A DNA stretch of 64,000 bases, from positions 62,001-126,000 of the forward strand of contig NZ_CP087138.1 in assembly GCF_021650705.1 (NCBI RefSeq), written 5' to 3'. Positions within the stretch are counted from its first letter, which is position 1, and each line of letters opens with the position of its first letter. Origin of the DNA: Pseudomonas sp. KNUC1026. Its GTDB lineage: Bacteria; Pseudomonadota; Gammaproteobacteria; Pseudomonadales; Pseudomonadaceae. Of the stretch, positions 45,468 through 56,485 are shown piece by piece. Position numbers and translations under genes: made by a program. The notes below the pieces were generated by a model, which ran no database searches, was not told the DNA's origin, and saw nothing but the letters and a program-made list of their open reading frames with translations.

Positions 45468-46466
45468 TCATCCATGCCTGTCAGGCGCTTTAAGCCTGCC
45501 GTGGATCCCCAGCAACAGCGCGCTGCTCGCCTCCACCTGGGTTCGAATGAAATCCCATAACACCGTCACCCGCTTCAACTTCCTCAAATCTTCCCGGCAA
45601 TACATCCAGAACTGCCGCGTCACCTCCACCTCATCCACCAGCAGCGGGATCAACCGCGCATCCTGCGCTGCCAGAAAGCACGGCAAAATCGCCAGGCATT
45701 TGCCTTGCAGCGCCGCCACGTACTGCGCCACCACGCTGGTGCTGCGCAGGTTCGCCTGAGCGTTGGGCAGCAGGTGGTTCAGGTACAGAAGCTCCGGGCT
45801 AAAGGCCAGGTCGTCGACATAGCTTACGAACGGGTGGCCTGCCAGTTGCGCGACCGATTCGAGCGGCCCGTGGCTGTCCAGGTACTCCTGGGTGGCGTAC
45901 AGCCGCAGGCGGTAGTCGGCCAGCTTGCAGCACACGTACGGCCCGTGCTCGGGGCGTTCCAAGGCGATGACGATGTCGGCCTCGCGCTTGGACAGGCTGA
46001 TGAAGTGCGGCAGCGGCAGGATGTCCACGGAAATCGCTGGCCATTGTTCGACGAAGCGGCTGAGCAACGGGGTGATGAAAAAGCTGCCGAAACCCTCGGT
46101 GCAGCCGATGCGCACGTGGCCGGAGAGCGCGACGCCGGAGCCTGAGACCTGCTCGCAGGCCATGTGCAGCGTGCTTTCGATCGGCTCGGCGTAGGCCAGC
46201 AGCCGCTCGCCTTCAGGCGTGAGTACGAAGCCGTTGGTGCGCGACTTTTCGAACAGCAGTGTGCCGAGGGCCTTTTCCAGCGAAGCGATGCGCCGCGACA
46301 CGGTGGTGTAGTCCACTCCGAGCCGCCTGGCTGCGGTGCTGGCCTTGCGGGTGCGGGCGACTTCCAGGAAGAACTTCAGGTCGTCCCAGTTCAGGGCAGC
46401 CAGCGAGGTGAGGTCTTTTTGCATGATGGTCGCGCTTTTATCCGCATTCTTGTTGGAGTTTTGCAT
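45468..46466 (-). CDS. LysR-family regulator, probably of mmsAB
   Basis: 332 residues from the first Met. The N-terminal winged helix is [44 protein letters not shown], followed by the periplasmic-binding-like effector domain ([21 protein letters not shown]). The more likely start may be MQKDLTS at 46424, because LysR proteins usually begin close to the helix; neither start has a clear ribosome site. It is divergent from mmsA with 72 bp between, the classic arrangement for an adjacent target operon. In P. aeruginosa the mms regulator is an AraC protein, so a LysR here is a different solution or a lineage-specific one. Confidence 0.88.
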   Translation of the reverse strand: MQNSNKNADKSATIMQKDLTSLAALNWDDLKFFLEVARTRKASTAARRLGVDYTTVSRRIASLEKALGTLLFEKSRTNGFVLTPEGERLLAYAEPIESTLHMACEQVSGSGVALSGHVRIGCTEGFGSFFITPLLSRFVEQWPAISVDILPLPHFISLSKREADIVIALERPEHGPYVCCKLADYRLRLYATQEYLDSHGPLESVAQLAGHPFVSYVDDLAFSPELLYLNHLLPNAQANLRSTSVVAQYVAALQGKCLAILPCFLAAQDARLIPLLVDEVEVTRQFWMYCREDLRKLKRVTVLWDFIRTQVEASSALLLGIHGRLKAPDRHG

Positions 46467-46538
46467 ACCTATACTTCAAGGGCCGGGCGAACGCCAGGCA
46501 GCTTTCCGACGCATAACAACAATCACGCGGAGGTGTAC

Positions 46539-48047
46539 ATGAACCAGCCCCAGGCCGAGCCTGCGAAGCTGCTCATCGGCGGGCAATGGCTCGCGTCCCG
46601 AACCGATCACTGGCAAGACATCGTCAACCCCGCCACCCAGCAGGTACTGGGGCGCGTGCCGTTCGCCACGGCAGATGAAGTCGATGCCGCCGTTGCAGCC
46701 GCGCAGGCGGCCTTCCCGGCGTGGCGCAACACACCGGTGGGCGCGCGCATGCGGATCATGCTCAAGCTGCAAGCGCTGATCCGTGAACACAGCCAGCGCA
46801 TCGCCAAGGTACTGTGCGCCGAGCAGGGCAAAACCCTGGCCGACGCCGAGGGCGACATCTTTCGTGGCTTGGAGGTGGTGGAGCACGCCTGTTCGGTAGG
46901 CACGCTGCAGATGGGCGAGCATCTGGAGAACGTGGCCGGTGGCGTGGACACCTACACCCTGCGCCAGCCGCTGGGGGTGTGCGTGGGCATCACCCCGTTC
47001 AACTTCCCGGCGATGATCCCGCTGTGGATGTTTCCCATGGCCATCGTGTGCGGCAACACCTTCGTGCTCAAGCCCTCCGAGCAAGACCCGCTCTCGACCC
47101 TGCTGCTGGTGGAGCTGGCGCTTGAAGCCGGGGTGCCGGCGGGCGTGCTGAACGTGGTGCATGGCGGCAAGGAGGTGGTGGATGGGCTGTGCAGCCATCC
47201 GGATGTAAAGGCCGTGTCGTTCGTCGGCTCCACTGCCGTGGGCACCCATGTGTATGACCTGGCCGGCCGCCATGGCAAGCGCGTGCAGGCGATGATGGGC
47301 GCCAAGAACCACGCCGTGGTGCTGCCCGACGCCAACCGTGAGCAGTCACTCAATGCCCTTGTAGGTGCGGGCTTTGGCGCCGCCGGGCAGCGCTGCATGG
47401 CCACGTCCGTGGCGGTAATGGTGGGCGCGGCGCGGGAATGGGTGCCGCAGCTCAAGGCCTTGGCCGAGCGGCTGAAGGTCAATGCCGGGCACGAGCCAGG
47501 CACCGATGTCGGTCCGTTGATCTCGGCCAAAGCGCGCGAGCGGGTTCTGGGCTTGATCGACAGCGGCGTAAGCGAAGGCGCCACGTTGTTGCTCGATGGC
47601 CGCCAGGTGCAGGTGCCGGGCTACGAGCAGGGCAATTTCGTCGGGCCAACGCTGTTCAGCGATGTGACCGCAGACATGCGCATCTACCGCGAGGAAATCT
47701 TCGGGCCGGTGCTGCTGGTAATGTGTGTCGACACTCTGGACGAAGCCATCGCACTGGTGAACCGCAACCCCTTCGGCAACGGCACCGGCCTGTTCACCCA
47801 GAGCGGCGCGGCGGCGCGCAAGTTCCAGAACGAGATCGACATCGGCCAGGTGGGCATCAACATCCCCATTCCGGTGCCCGTGCCGTATTTCAGCTTCACT
47901 GGCTCGCGCGGTTCCAAGCTGGGAGACCTGGGCCCTTACGGCAAGCAGGTGATGCAGTTCTACACCCAGACCAAGACCGTCACCGCCCGCTGGTTCGACG
48001 ACGCCAGCGTGAACGATGGCGTCAACACCACCATCCACCTGCGCTGA
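46539..48047 (+). CDS. mmsA: Methylmalonate-semialdehyde dehydrogenase (CoA-acylating)
   Basis: 502 residues. Catalytic Cys is in [11 protein letters not shown], the NAD fold includes [20 protein letters not shown], and the closing [11 protein letters not shown] is typical of MmsA. It oxidises methylmalonate semialdehyde to propionyl-CoA in valine and inositol breakdown. GGAGG lies 6 nt before the start. It is followed after 13 nt by mmsB, which makes its substrate, so they form a two-gene operon, with the divergent LysR the likely controller. Confidence 0.95.
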   Translation: MNQPQAEPAKLLIGGQWLASRTDHWQDIVNPATQQVLGRVPFATADEVDAAVAAAQAAFPAWRNTPVGARMRIMLKLQALIREHSQRIAKVLCAEQGKTLADAEGDIFRGLEVVEHACSVGTLQMGEHLENVAGGVDTYTLRQPLGVCVGITPFNFPAMIPLWMFPMAIVCGNTFVLKPSEQDPLSTLLLVELALEAGVPAGVLNVVHGGKEVVDGLCSHPDVKAVSFVGSTAVGTHVYDLAGRHGKRVQAMMGAKNHAVVLPDANREQSLNALVGAGFGAAGQRCMATSVAVMVGAAREWVPQLKALAERLKVNAGHEPGTDVGPLISAKARERVLGLIDSGVSEGATLLLDGRQVQVPGYEQGNFVGPTLFSDVTADMRIYREEIFGPVLLVMCVDTLDEAIALVNRNPFGNGTGLFTQSGAAARKFQNEIDIGQVGINIPIPVPVPYFSFTGSRGSKLGDLGPYGKQVMQFYTQTKTVTARWFDDASVNDGVNTTIHLR

Positions 48048-48060
48048 CGAGGAGCCTGCC

Positions 48061-48947
48061 ATGCGAATCGCATTCATCGGCCTGGGCAACATGGGCGCGC
48101 CCATGGCGCGCAACCTGCTCAAGGCCGGCCACAGCCTGGAACTCTACGACCTCAACCAGCAGGTGCTGGAGGGCCTGGCCGAGAAGGGCGCCAAGATCGC
48201 CAGCTCACCGGCCGCCGCCGCTGCCTTGGCGGACCTGATAATCACTATGCTCCCGGCCGCAGCGCACGTGCGCCAGGCCTGGCTCGGGGCTGAAGGCGTG
48301 CTCGCCGGCGCGCGCTCCGGCACCCTGGGGCTGGACTGCTCGACCATCGACCCGCAGAGCATCCGCGATGTGTCCGACGCGGCAGCCAAAGCCGGCGTGG
48401 AGCTGGGCGATGCGCCGGTGTCCGGCGGCACCGGCGGGGCGGCGGCGGGCACGTTGACCTTCATGGTGGGCGGCAGCGCCAAACTGCTCGAAGGCGTGCG
48501 CCCGGCCCTGGCCGACATGGGCCGCAATATCGTGCACTGCGGGGAAACTGGCACCGGGCAGATCGCCAAGCTGTGCAACAACCTGCTGCTGGGAATCTCG
48601 ATGATCGGCGTGGCCGAGGCCATGGCACTGGGTGATGCGCTGGGCATCGACACCCAGGTGCTGGCCGGCATCATCAACAGCTCTACCGGCCGCTGCTGGA
48701 GTTCGGAGGTGTGTAATCCGTGGCCGGGGGCGGTAGAGACGGCACCTGCATCGCGCGGTTACAGCGGAGGCTTTGCCGGGCAACTGATGCTCAAGGACCT
48801 GGGCCTTGCCACCGAGGCGGCGCGCCAGGCGCAGCAGCCTGTGATTCTGGGGGCGCTGGCGCATCAGCTCTATCAGGCCATGAGCAAGCGTGGGGAGGGG
48901 GGTTGGACTTTTCGGCGATCGTCAAAGCGTACGTTGGGCCGAAGTGA
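48061..48947 (+). CDS. mmsB: 3-hydroxyisobutyrate dehydrogenase (one-base gap near the end)
   Basis: About 295 residues. NAD-binding IGLGNMGAPMARNLLKAGH is at the N-terminus, substrate motif DAPVSGGTGGAAAGTL near 120, and catalytic Lys in GQIAKLCNN near 170. The G run 48897-48902 has six G where seven are needed; after repair the tail is GGLDFSAIVKAYVGPK with a stop at 48947, matching family length. Unrepaired, it would read into the REP repeats to 49056. It oxidises 3-hydroxyisobutyrate to methylmalonate semialdehyde for MmsA. GAGGAG precedes the ATG. Confidence 0.92.
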
Positions 48948-48960
48948 TTTGAGTGAGGCT

Positions 48961-49116
48961 GTCGCGCGGCGAGCCGCCCTCCCACGGGGTTTCGCGGTGG
49001 CACCGGACGTGCTGTGGGAGGCCGGCTTGCCGGGCGACGCCCTTCCACGGGTTTAGCGTTTGTGCTGGATGTGCCGTGGGAGGCCGGCTTGCCGGGCGAC
49101 GGGCGGCGAGCCGCCT
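48961..49116. repeat. Cluster of REP-like palindromic elements after mmsB
   Basis: One GTCGCGCGGC-type half (48961-48985) and two GTGGGAGGCCGGCTTGCCGG-type halves (from 49014 and from 49076) lie in the gap between convergent mmsB and the small gene at 49126. Same family as the 35790 array and the 26668 hairpin. Confidence 0.8.
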
Positions 49117-49125
49117 AGCACCGGC

Positions 49126-49317
49126 TCAACGCATGATCCGGCCGCGCTCGTTGCGCACATCGTAGATCAACTGCGTCGCTTGCTCCTGGCTCAACGCGCC
49201 CTGGCCGCGCAATTGCTGAATTTCGTCCACCAGCTCGCCCACTGCGTTGCCTAAGGCGCGCACAGGCTGGCGGTGCAGGCTGCGGATGCGTTGGGTGATG
49301 CGGGCGGTGTGTGGCAT
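49126..49317 (-). CDS. Small conserved-looking protein of unknown function
   Basis: 63 residues (MPHTARITQRIRSL ... NERGRIMR) with no recognised domain. Basic N-terminus, a helix-forming middle (GNAVGELVDEIQQLRGQGALSQEQATQLI) and no membrane segment. AAGGA lies 7 nt before this ATG, a convincing ribosome site, and favours it over the longer frame from 49362. It faces the ggt gene divergently with a 247-bp gap that shows no clear regulatory site. Confidence 0.6.
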   Translation of the reverse strand: MPHTARITQRIRSLHRQPVRALGNAVGELVDEIQQLRGQGALSQEQATQLIYDVRNERGRIMR

Positions 49318-49564
49318 GGCGAATTCCTTATCGAGACGGGCTCCTGATCGCTGATATGCCAAATTTTCCCCGGCATTGCCACCTTACCGGCTTGCCGAGC
49401 CGACACACGGTCGATCGGCCGCGACGGCCCGCGCCATAGCTGCCTGCCCGCGTGCGCGGCGCCAAAACCTTAAGCATTACCCTAACTGTTTGCGCCAACT
49501 GTTTGATTAGTTCGGAATCATCGTCCTTAATGACCCTGGAAACCGAGCCACGCAGGGAATGACG

Positions 49565-51266
49565 ATGCGTCTCTTATTGATCAAAGCGCTAGCCCTGGGG
49601 ATCACCCTGGTGGCCAGCACTGATGCGTGGGCCGTGACGCTGGAAGCAGGCGCCGTGGCCTCACCCGACCGCTACGGCGCCGATGTGGCAGCCCAGGTCC
49701 TGAAAAGGGCGGCAATGCCGTCGATGCCGCTGTAGCAACCGCCTTCACGCTGGCGGTCACCTTCCCCGAAGCCGGCAATATCGGCGGTGGGGGCTTCATG
49801 ACCTTGTACGTCGGCGGCAAGCCGTACTTCTCGATTACCGCGAAACAGCCCCAGCCGCCGCCAACCGCAACATGTACCTGAACGAAAAGGGCGAGGTGAT
49901 CCCCAACCTCAGCCTGGTGGGCGCCAAGGCCAGCGGCGTGCCCGGCACCGTGCAGGGCCTGTGGGAGGCGCACAAGCGCTTCGGCAAGCTGCCCTGGGCC
50001 GAGCTGATCGCGCCAGCCATCGGCTATGCCCGCAACGGCTTCACCGCCGCCGAAGGCCAGTACCAGTACCGCGAAAACGCCTTGAGGCTGTTCAACGGCC
50101 AAACCAACTTCGGCCGCTATTTCGGTACCCTCAAGGCCGGCGAAACCTTCCGCCAGCCGGAGCTTGCCGACACCCTCGAACGCATCGCCCAGCAAGGCGG
50201 CCAGGAGTTCTATCACGGCAAGACCGCCGACCTGCTGGTGGCGCAGATGGAGCGCGACAAGGGCCTGATCACCCGCCAGGACCTGGCCAGCTACAAAGCC
50301 CACTGGCGCGAGCCGCTGCACATCGACTGGCGCGGCAACAGCATCTACACCGCACCTTTACCCAGCTCTGGCGGCATTGCGCTGGCACAACTGCTGGGCA
50401 TCAAGGACATCCGCGCCGCCGACTTCAAGGACGTACCCCTGAACTCGGCCCGCTACATCCACCTGCTGGCAGAGATCGAAAAGCGTGTCTTCGCCGACCG
50501 CGCCGGCTACCTGGGCGACCCGGATTACCGCGACGTGCCGGTGAACAAGCTCATCGCGCCGGCGTACCTGATCACCCGTGCCGCTGAGGTGAACCCTGAG
50601 GCCATCTCGCCCACCGAAGCAGTGCGCGCCGGCCTGGAATCCACACAAACCACGCACTTTTCCATCGTCGACAAAGACGGCAACGCGGTGAGCAACACCT
50701 TCACCCTCAACTTTGATTTCGGCAGCGGTGTGGTGGTGGAGGGCGCGGGCTTCCTGCTCAATGACGAGATGGACGATTTCAGCTCCAAGCCGGGCGTTGC
50801 CAATGCCTTCGGCGTAGTGGGCGGCGATGCCAATGCCATCGAGCCGGGCAAGCGCATGCTCTCGTCGATGACCCCGACCATCGTCACCCGCGACGGCCAG
50901 GTGAGCCTGGTGATCGGCACGCCGGGCGGGTCGCGGATCTTCACAACGATCTTCCAGGTGCTCAACGACCTCTACGACTACCACATGCCGCTCCAGGCCG
51001 CCGTGGGCGCGCAGCGCGTGCATCATCAGTTGCTGCCCAAGGACACGATATTCTTCGACAGCTATGCACCGTTGCAGAACCCGGTGGCCGAGCAACTGAC
51101 CGGCATGGGTTACACGCTGAAGAACCAGGGCTGGCTGATGGGCAACGTGCAGGCGATTCGGGTCAAAGACCGCAAGGTCGAAACCGGTGTCGACCCGCGA
51201 GGCCGCGGCGTAGGCTTGATCGTAACGGGTGCTGGCGTGGAGAAAGCGGCGGAGGCTGAAAAGTAA
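49565..51266 (+). CDS. ggt: Gamma-glutamyltranspeptidase (two one-base gaps)
   Basis: About 568 residues after repair. Sec signal [18 protein letters not shown] ending in AWA, so periplasmic. N-terminal half motif [17 protein letters not shown]; the autocatalytic nucleophile Thr is in [15 protein letters not shown], and the C-terminal motif [11 protein letters not shown] is present. Breaks: A run 49703-49706 (four, five expected) and at 49830 (TTCTC for TTCCTC). Each repair restores family sequence. It cleaves glutathione and other gamma-glutamyl compounds; since pyoverdine precursors carry a gamma-glutamyl residue a link is conceivable, but the gene is common and lies apart from the cluster. 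Start 49565 fits the AGGGA ribosome site; 49559 is also in frame. Confidence 0.9.
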
Positions 51267-51290
51267 AAAACCCGCCGAGGCGGGTTCTTT
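51267..51290 (+). terminator. Rho-independent terminator of ggt
   Basis: AACCCGCC-GA-GGCGGGTT immediately after the stop codon, followed by CTTT. Confidence 0.85.
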
Positions 51291-51468
51291 AGCACCAGAC
51301 CATTCCAACTCCTTGTCGGCGGCCTCCAGGCCATGGTCGATCATCCTTGATACTCGCAGCACTCCGTGTGCTGCGTGGGTTAGGTATAGATCAGGCCTTG
51401 GGCGGCCTTGGCAATAGTCGACGATCACGCATTGTCGTGTAAGCCTTTGGCTATAGTTGGCCCCAGCC

Positions 51469-53386
51469 TTATACCCGGAAGTGGTTGACCATCTGCTGCA
51501 ATTCCCGCCCAGGCGTGCCAATTCGACGCTGGACGCGGCAGTTTCCTCGCTGGCGGCGGCTGTCTGTTCCGAAACCTCGCGCACGTTCACCACGCTGCGG
51601 CTGATCTCGTCGGCCACGGAGCTTTGCTGTTCGGCGGCGGCAGCGATCTGCTGGTTCATCGCCTGGATGCTCGACACCGTGCGGCCAATGCTGCTCAAGG
51701 CGTCGCCGGCCTCGCGGGTGAGCGCCACGCTGCTGTCGGTCAGCTCGCGGCTCGAATCCATGGCCTGGGCCACGTGCTGGGTGCCGCTCTGCAGGCCGGC
51801 GACCAGGGTTTCGATCTCTTCGGTGGACTTCTGCGTGCGCTGGGCCAGGCCCCGCACTTCATCGGCCACCACCGCAAAGCCGCGGCCAGCCTCACCGGCG
51901 CGCGCAGCCTCGATGGCGGCATTGAGCGCCAGCAGGTTGGTCTGCTCGGCCACCGCCTTGATCACATCCATCACCGAGCCGATCTTGTCGCTCTCGGCTT
52001 GCAGCTCTTCCATGGCGGCGCTGGAGCGGCGCACTTCCTCGGCCAGGCGTTCGATCTGGCCAACGGCCTTGGCGACGACCTGATCGCCGTTGCGCGCCTG
52101 AGCGTCGGCTTCGGTGGCCGCGGTGGAGGCGTCCACGGCATTGCGCGCCACTTCCTGCACGGTGGCGGCCATTTCCTGCATGGCGGTGGCGACCTGGTCG
52201 GTTTCCACCTTCTGGCTGTTCACGCCTGCGCTGGTCTGTTCGGTGACGGCCGAGAGCTCTTCGGCGGCGCTGGCGATCTGCGTGACGCTGTCACGGATGC
52301 CGCCGATCAACTGGCGCAGGGTCTGGTTCATGGTGGCGATCGCAGCTTGCAGCGCACCGATTTCATCGCGGCGGCGCACATCGAGGGTGTGGGTCAGGTC
52401 GCCACCGGCAATACGCTGCACCAGGCTCAGGGTTTGCGCGAGCGGGGCGGTGATTGCCCGGTAATCAGCCAGGCGGCCAGCACTCCCAGCAGCAGCGCCA
52501 GGCTGGTGGCAATGATGAGCACTTTCTGGGAGCGGGCGCTGTCGGCGTCGCTTTGTGCATCCTGGCGATTGAACAGCTCCTGGTTGGCCTTGATCATCGC
52601 CGCGCCACTGTCTTCCATGCGCTCACGCACAGGCGCCACCTGGGCATTGATGTCGCGGAAGCGTTCGACGGACTGGCGGTAGGCTTGCAGAGCGCTGGCA
52701 AACCCTTCGAGGCTTGCACTCTCGCCGGGGTATTGCGCCTGGAGGGCTTGCAGTTGCGCCCGGGTGGCGTCCATCTGCGCGAAGGCAGCCTGTTCGGTTT
52801 TTGGATTGACGTTGTTGGTGTAGCCGCGCACTTCGTAGCGCACTTTCTGCAATTGGTCCTGGGTGAAGGCCGCGACCTGCTCGCGTGCCTGGCGGGCCGG
52901 GTCTTCGCCGTCCAGCGCCTTGGCGGCAGCCTGCACCTGGGCAACCTGCGCGATCACCTGTTTGGCGGTGCCGGTCATCTGGTCGCGGGCAGCATTCGCG
53001 TCTCGGTCGCCGGCAATCACCTGGCGAAGGTCGGCGATGTATTGATCGGACTGGGCCTTTTCGTCGTTGATCAGCTGAACGTTGGCAGGGTTCTTGAACT
53101 TGCCGCTGATCTGCTCGAGGTGCTGGCGGTAGGCATCGAACAACGCCAGGGTGTGCTGGGCGGCGGCTTCGTCACCGTTGCTCATCAGGTAGCGCAGGCG
53201 GCCTACACGCAGGTCATTGAGGCGATTCTGCAGTTCGGTAACGTCACCTACTCGGTCGATACGTTCGACCACGCTGGCCAGGCCTGTCCAGGCGGAAACC
53301 GCCAGAAGCAGCGTCAATGCCAATACGGCGCCGAAGCCCAGCGCGAGTTTCGCCCTGACGCTGATGTTGCTGAACCAAGCCGTCAT
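51469..53386 (-). CDS. Methyl-accepting chemotaxis protein (two one-base gaps)
   Basis: About 639 residues after repair. Topology: TM1 at ~12-32, a helical periplasmic sensor domain of about 250 residues ([31 protein letters not shown]-like in length and helicity), TM2 at ~290-312, HAMP, and the signalling domain with [19 protein letters not shown]. Breaks: CCC 52457-52459 (after WLITG) and CCC 51504-51506 (four expected; then [11 protein letters not shown] and TAA at 51469). No CheR-binding pentapeptide at the end. A helical bimodular sensor would fit organic acids such as TCA intermediates, but this is a guess from size and predicted helices. Confidence 0.9.
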
Positions 53387-53532
53387 GTCTTGCTCCTGTC
53401 ATTTAATGCGTACGTTCATCGTCTTCGGCTTTCATGTTCATCCAAGCCGTTCGCTTTCGCCTTATCGGCGGGCAGGGCGGTCGCTGAAGGGTGGCCGTTT
53501 CGAATCATCTAGATGAATCGGCCGGGCACAAA

Positions 53533-53558
53533 AACGGCGCGGTGTGAGCCGCGCCGTT
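53533..53558 (-). terminator. Rho-independent terminator of the semialdehyde dehydrogenase
   Basis: Read on the - strand, AACGGCGCGG and CCGCGCCGTT pair around a 6-nt loop, followed by TTTTTG. It begins 25 nt past the stop of the gene at 53583. Confidence 0.85.
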
Positions 53559-53582
53559 CGTTGAGCTTCTGACGAGATGAAA

Positions 53583-55166
53583 TCACTTCACCGCGTCATG
53601 GCTCCACTCGCCATTGACCAGCCGGCGCAGGCCCAGTGGGTTTGCGTTTTGCAACGCTTCGGGCAACAGCGCGTCGGGGTAGTTCTGGTAGCACACCGGG
53701 CGCAGGTAACGATCGATGGCCAAGGTGCCCACCGAGGTACCGCGGGCATCGGAGGTGGCCGGGAAGGGGCCGCCGTGCACCATGGCTTCGCACACTTCAA
53801 CGCCAGTGGGGTAGCCATTGACCAGGATGCGTCCGACCTTGTCTTCGAGCACCGGCACCAGCCAGCGGTAAGCTTCCAGATCGCCCGGCTCGCCGATCAG
53901 GGTCGCGGTGAGCTGGCCACGCAGCGCCTGCAGCGCTTGCTTGAGCTGGGCGTCGTCCTCGACTTCGATCAGCACGGTGGTGGGGCCGAATACCTCTTCC
54001 TGCAACAGTGGGTCGCCTTCGAGCAGCACGCTCACATCAGCCTTGAACAACTGCGCCTGGGCCTGGTTGCCTTCCTGGGCGTTACCGGCCAGGTGGGTGA
54101 TGCCGGGATGGTCGTGCAGGTGATGAACACCTTTGCCGTAGCTACGCAGGCCGCCGGCATTGAGCATGGTTTGCGGGCCTTGGGCGGCGATGGCCGCGCC
54201 CAGTTGCTCGACGAACGCCGTGAGCTCAGGCGAGCGCACGCCAATCACCATGCCGGGGTTGGTACAGAACTGCCCTGCGCCCATGCACACCGAACCTGCC
54301 AGCTCCTTGGCGACCGTTTCGCCACGGGCCTTGAGCGCCTGCGGCAGCAGGATCACCGGGTTGATGCTCGACATCTCGGCGAATACCGGGATCGGCTCGG
54401 GGCGCTCGGCGGCCAGCTTGCAAAGGGCGGTACCGCCGCCGAGCGAACCGGTGAAGCCGATCGCCTTGATCGCCGGGTGCTTGACCAGGTCCTGGCCTAC
54501 GCCATTGCCGAAGATCATGTTGAACACACCCTTGGGCATGCCGGTTTTGGCCGCAGCACGCTCGATGGCACCGCCGACCAGGTCGGCCGTCGCCATGTGG
54601 CCGCTGTGCGCCTTGACCACCACCGGGCAACCGGCGGCGAATGCCGAGGCGGTATCGCCGCCGGCAGTGGAGAACGCCAGCGGGAAGTTGCTGGCGCCGA
54701 ACACGCCGACCGGGCCGACGCCGATGCGGTACTGGCGCAGGTCGACACGTGGCAGCGGTTTGCGCTCTGGCAGGGCCAGGTCGATGCGCGCGCCCAGGTA
54801 GTCGCCGCGGCGCAGCACCTTGGCGAACAGGCGCATCTGCCCGGAGGTGCGGCCGCGTTCGCCCTGGATGCGGGCAGCGGGCAGGGCGGTTTCACGGCAG
54901 ACGATGGCGACGAAGTCATCGCCGAGTGCGTCCAGCTCATCGGCCACGGCATCGAGAAACTCGGCGCGCTTGGCCGGGCTCAGCTGGCGAAATTCAGGGT
55001 AGGCCGCTTCGGCGGCGCGGGCAGCCTGGTCAACCTCGGCGGCGGTGGCCTGGTAAAAGCTGTAGGGCAGGGCATCACCGGTGCTGGCATCGATGCTTTT
55101 CAGTGTGGGCTCGCCGCTGCCGGTGCGTTGGCCGGCGACGAAGTTTTTACCGAGAACGTCAGGCAT
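53583..55166 (-). CDS. 2-ketoglutarate semialdehyde dehydrogenase (NAD(P)-dependent)
   Basis: 527 residues from MPDVLGKNFVAG; AAGGAG precedes it by 8 nt, so the longer frame to 55265 is rejected. Aldehyde dehydrogenase superfamily: FGASNFPLAFSTAGGDTASA, catalytic Glu in VFAEMSSINPV, and catalytic Cys in AGQFCTNPG. The sequence is of the KGSADH type, which converts 2,5-dioxopentanoate to 2-oxoglutarate at the end of glucarate, arabinose or hydroxyproline catabolism. None of the upstream enzymes of those routes is in this window, so it is an orphan copy here. The terminator is at 53533. Confidence 0.88.
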   Translation of the reverse strand: MPDVLGKNFVAGQRTGSGEPTLKSIDASTGDALPYSFYQATAAEVDQAARAAEAAYPEFRQLSPAKRAEFLDAVADELDALGDDFVAIVCRETALPAARIQGERGRTSGQMRLFAKVLRRGDYLGARIDLALPERKPLPRVDLRQYRIGVGPVGVFGASNFPLAFSTAGGDTASAFAAGCPVVVKAHSGHMATADLVGGAIERAAAKTGMPKGVFNMIFGNGVGQDLVKHPAIKAIGFTGSLGGGTALCKLAAERPEPIPVFAEMSSINPVILLPQALKARGETVAKELAGSVCMGAGQFCTNPGMVIGVRSPELTAFVEQLGAAIAAQGPQTMLNAGGLRSYGKGVHHLHDHPGITHLAGNAQEGNQAQAQLFKADVSVLLEGDPLLQEEVFGPTTVLIEVEDDAQLKQALQALRGQLTATLIGEPGDLEAYRWLVPVLEDKVGRILVNGYPTGVEVCEAMVHGGPFPATSDARGTSVGTLAIDRYLRPVCYQNYPDALLPEALQNANPLGLRRLVNGEWSHDAVK

Positions 55167-55481
55167 TGATATCTCCTTGTCTTGTAAACAGAGGATGACG
55201 GGTGATGCGCCATCGGGGCGTGTGGAGTTGAGCCGGTTCGCGGGGGCGAGGTTCAATCCCATCATTATTGTTGCCAGTCATCATACGACTACGCTTTTCG
55301 TACCACAAGTTGAACCACTCGTCTGTGCAGGGTCGAAGCTGCCACGCAAAAGAGGGTCGTTTTTGCTATTTATGGACCCAACCCTATCTCTCTGCGTCAT
55401 CAGCACTGGCAAAATGCTATGAAGCGCGTTTAAAGTGCTGGCATGCCGCCCCGCGTGCACCCCTGGAGTGAGACGTTCTGC
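55167..55481. other. 315-bp divergent intergenic region
   Basis: Holds the promoters of the dehydrogenase (-) and the response regulator (+). GTCATCATACGAC near 55276 is a short imperfect palindrome that could bind a GntR/LacI-type repressor of the dehydrogenase. Nothing else stands out. Confidence 0.35.
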
Positions 55482-56481
55482 ATGGCCGCTGTCCCCCTGC
55501 TTATCTGTGATGACTCGAACATGGCGCGCAAGCAGCTGCTGCGTGCGTTGCCTGAAGATTGGTCGGTCTCCGTCACCCAGGCCGTCAATGGCCGGCAAGG
55601 GCTGGAGGCGATACGCCAAGGCCTGGGCCAGGTGGTGCTGCTCGACCTTACCATGCCCGAGATGGACGGCTATGAGGTGCTCGCGGCCTTGCGTGAGGAA
55701 GGCCTGGCCGCCCGCGTGATCGTGGTGTCCGGCGACGTCCAGGAAGAGGCGGTGCGCCGTGTCATGGCGCTGGGCGCCCTGGCATTCGTGAAAAAACCCG
55801 CCGAACCCGAGGAGCTGCGCCGCGTACTGATCCAGTGCGGCGTGTTCGTGCCGGGTGGCCCGGTGCAGGCCGTGCCGCTGGAAGCGGCCAACCAGGTGAT
55901 CGGCTTCAACGACGCCTTCCGCGAAACGGTGAACGTGGCCATGGGCCGCGCTGCCGCCTTGCTGGCCAAGGTGCTGGGTGTTTTCGTGCAGTTGCCGGTG
56001 CCCAACGTCAACGTGCTGGAGGTGGGCGAGCTGCACATGGCGCTCGCCGATGCCCAGGGCGGGCGCCAGCTCACTGCCATCTGCCAGGGCTACATCGGCG
56101 GCGGTATCGCCGGCGAGGCACTGCTGATGTTCCATGACAGCAGCCTGGCCGACATGGCGCGGCTGATGGAGCGCGAGAGCAACGACGACTCGAACATGGA
56201 GATGCTGCTCGACCTGTCTGCCATCCTGATCGGTGCCTGCCTGTGCCGGCATCGCCGAACAGGTGGATGTGGTGTTCTCGCAGAGCCACCCGCAGGTGCT
56301 GGGCGAGCATGCGCGCATCGACGAACTGATCCGGGTGAACCAGCAGCGCTGGAAGAAGACCCTTGCCGTGGAGATCAGCTACAGCGTGGAAAGCCACGAT
56401 ATCCACTTCGACCTGCTGCTGTTGTTCACCGAGAAGTCGGTAGAGCGGTTGAACAGCAAACTTCAATACCTGATGAGCTGA
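55482..56481 (+). CDS. Response regulator receiver fused to a CheC/CheX-like phosphatase domain (one-base insertion)
   Basis: About 332 residues after removing one C at 56246-56247. Receiver domain 1-125: acidic pocket ICDDSNMARKQLL, phospho-Asp in VVLLDLTMPEMDGYE and Lys in FVKKPAEP. The C-terminal half resembles CheC/CheX phosphatases: a first helix with FRETVNVAMGRAAALLA (E-x2-N) and a second, weaker one (LLDLSAILIGAC) lacking the Asn. CheC-like domains dephosphorylate receiver domains, so this may be a self-tuning or trans-acting regulator. Four nt separate it from the GGDEF gene, so they share an operon. Start MAAVPLL is chosen by family fit; GTG/ATG starts to 55443 are possible. Confidence 0.85.
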
Positions 56482-56485
56482 ACCC

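Noticed and set aside
49565..51266. ggt as part of pyoverdine maturation
   Set aside because: No PvdS box, more than 7 kb from the cluster, and the enzyme is common housekeeping; a link is not supported.
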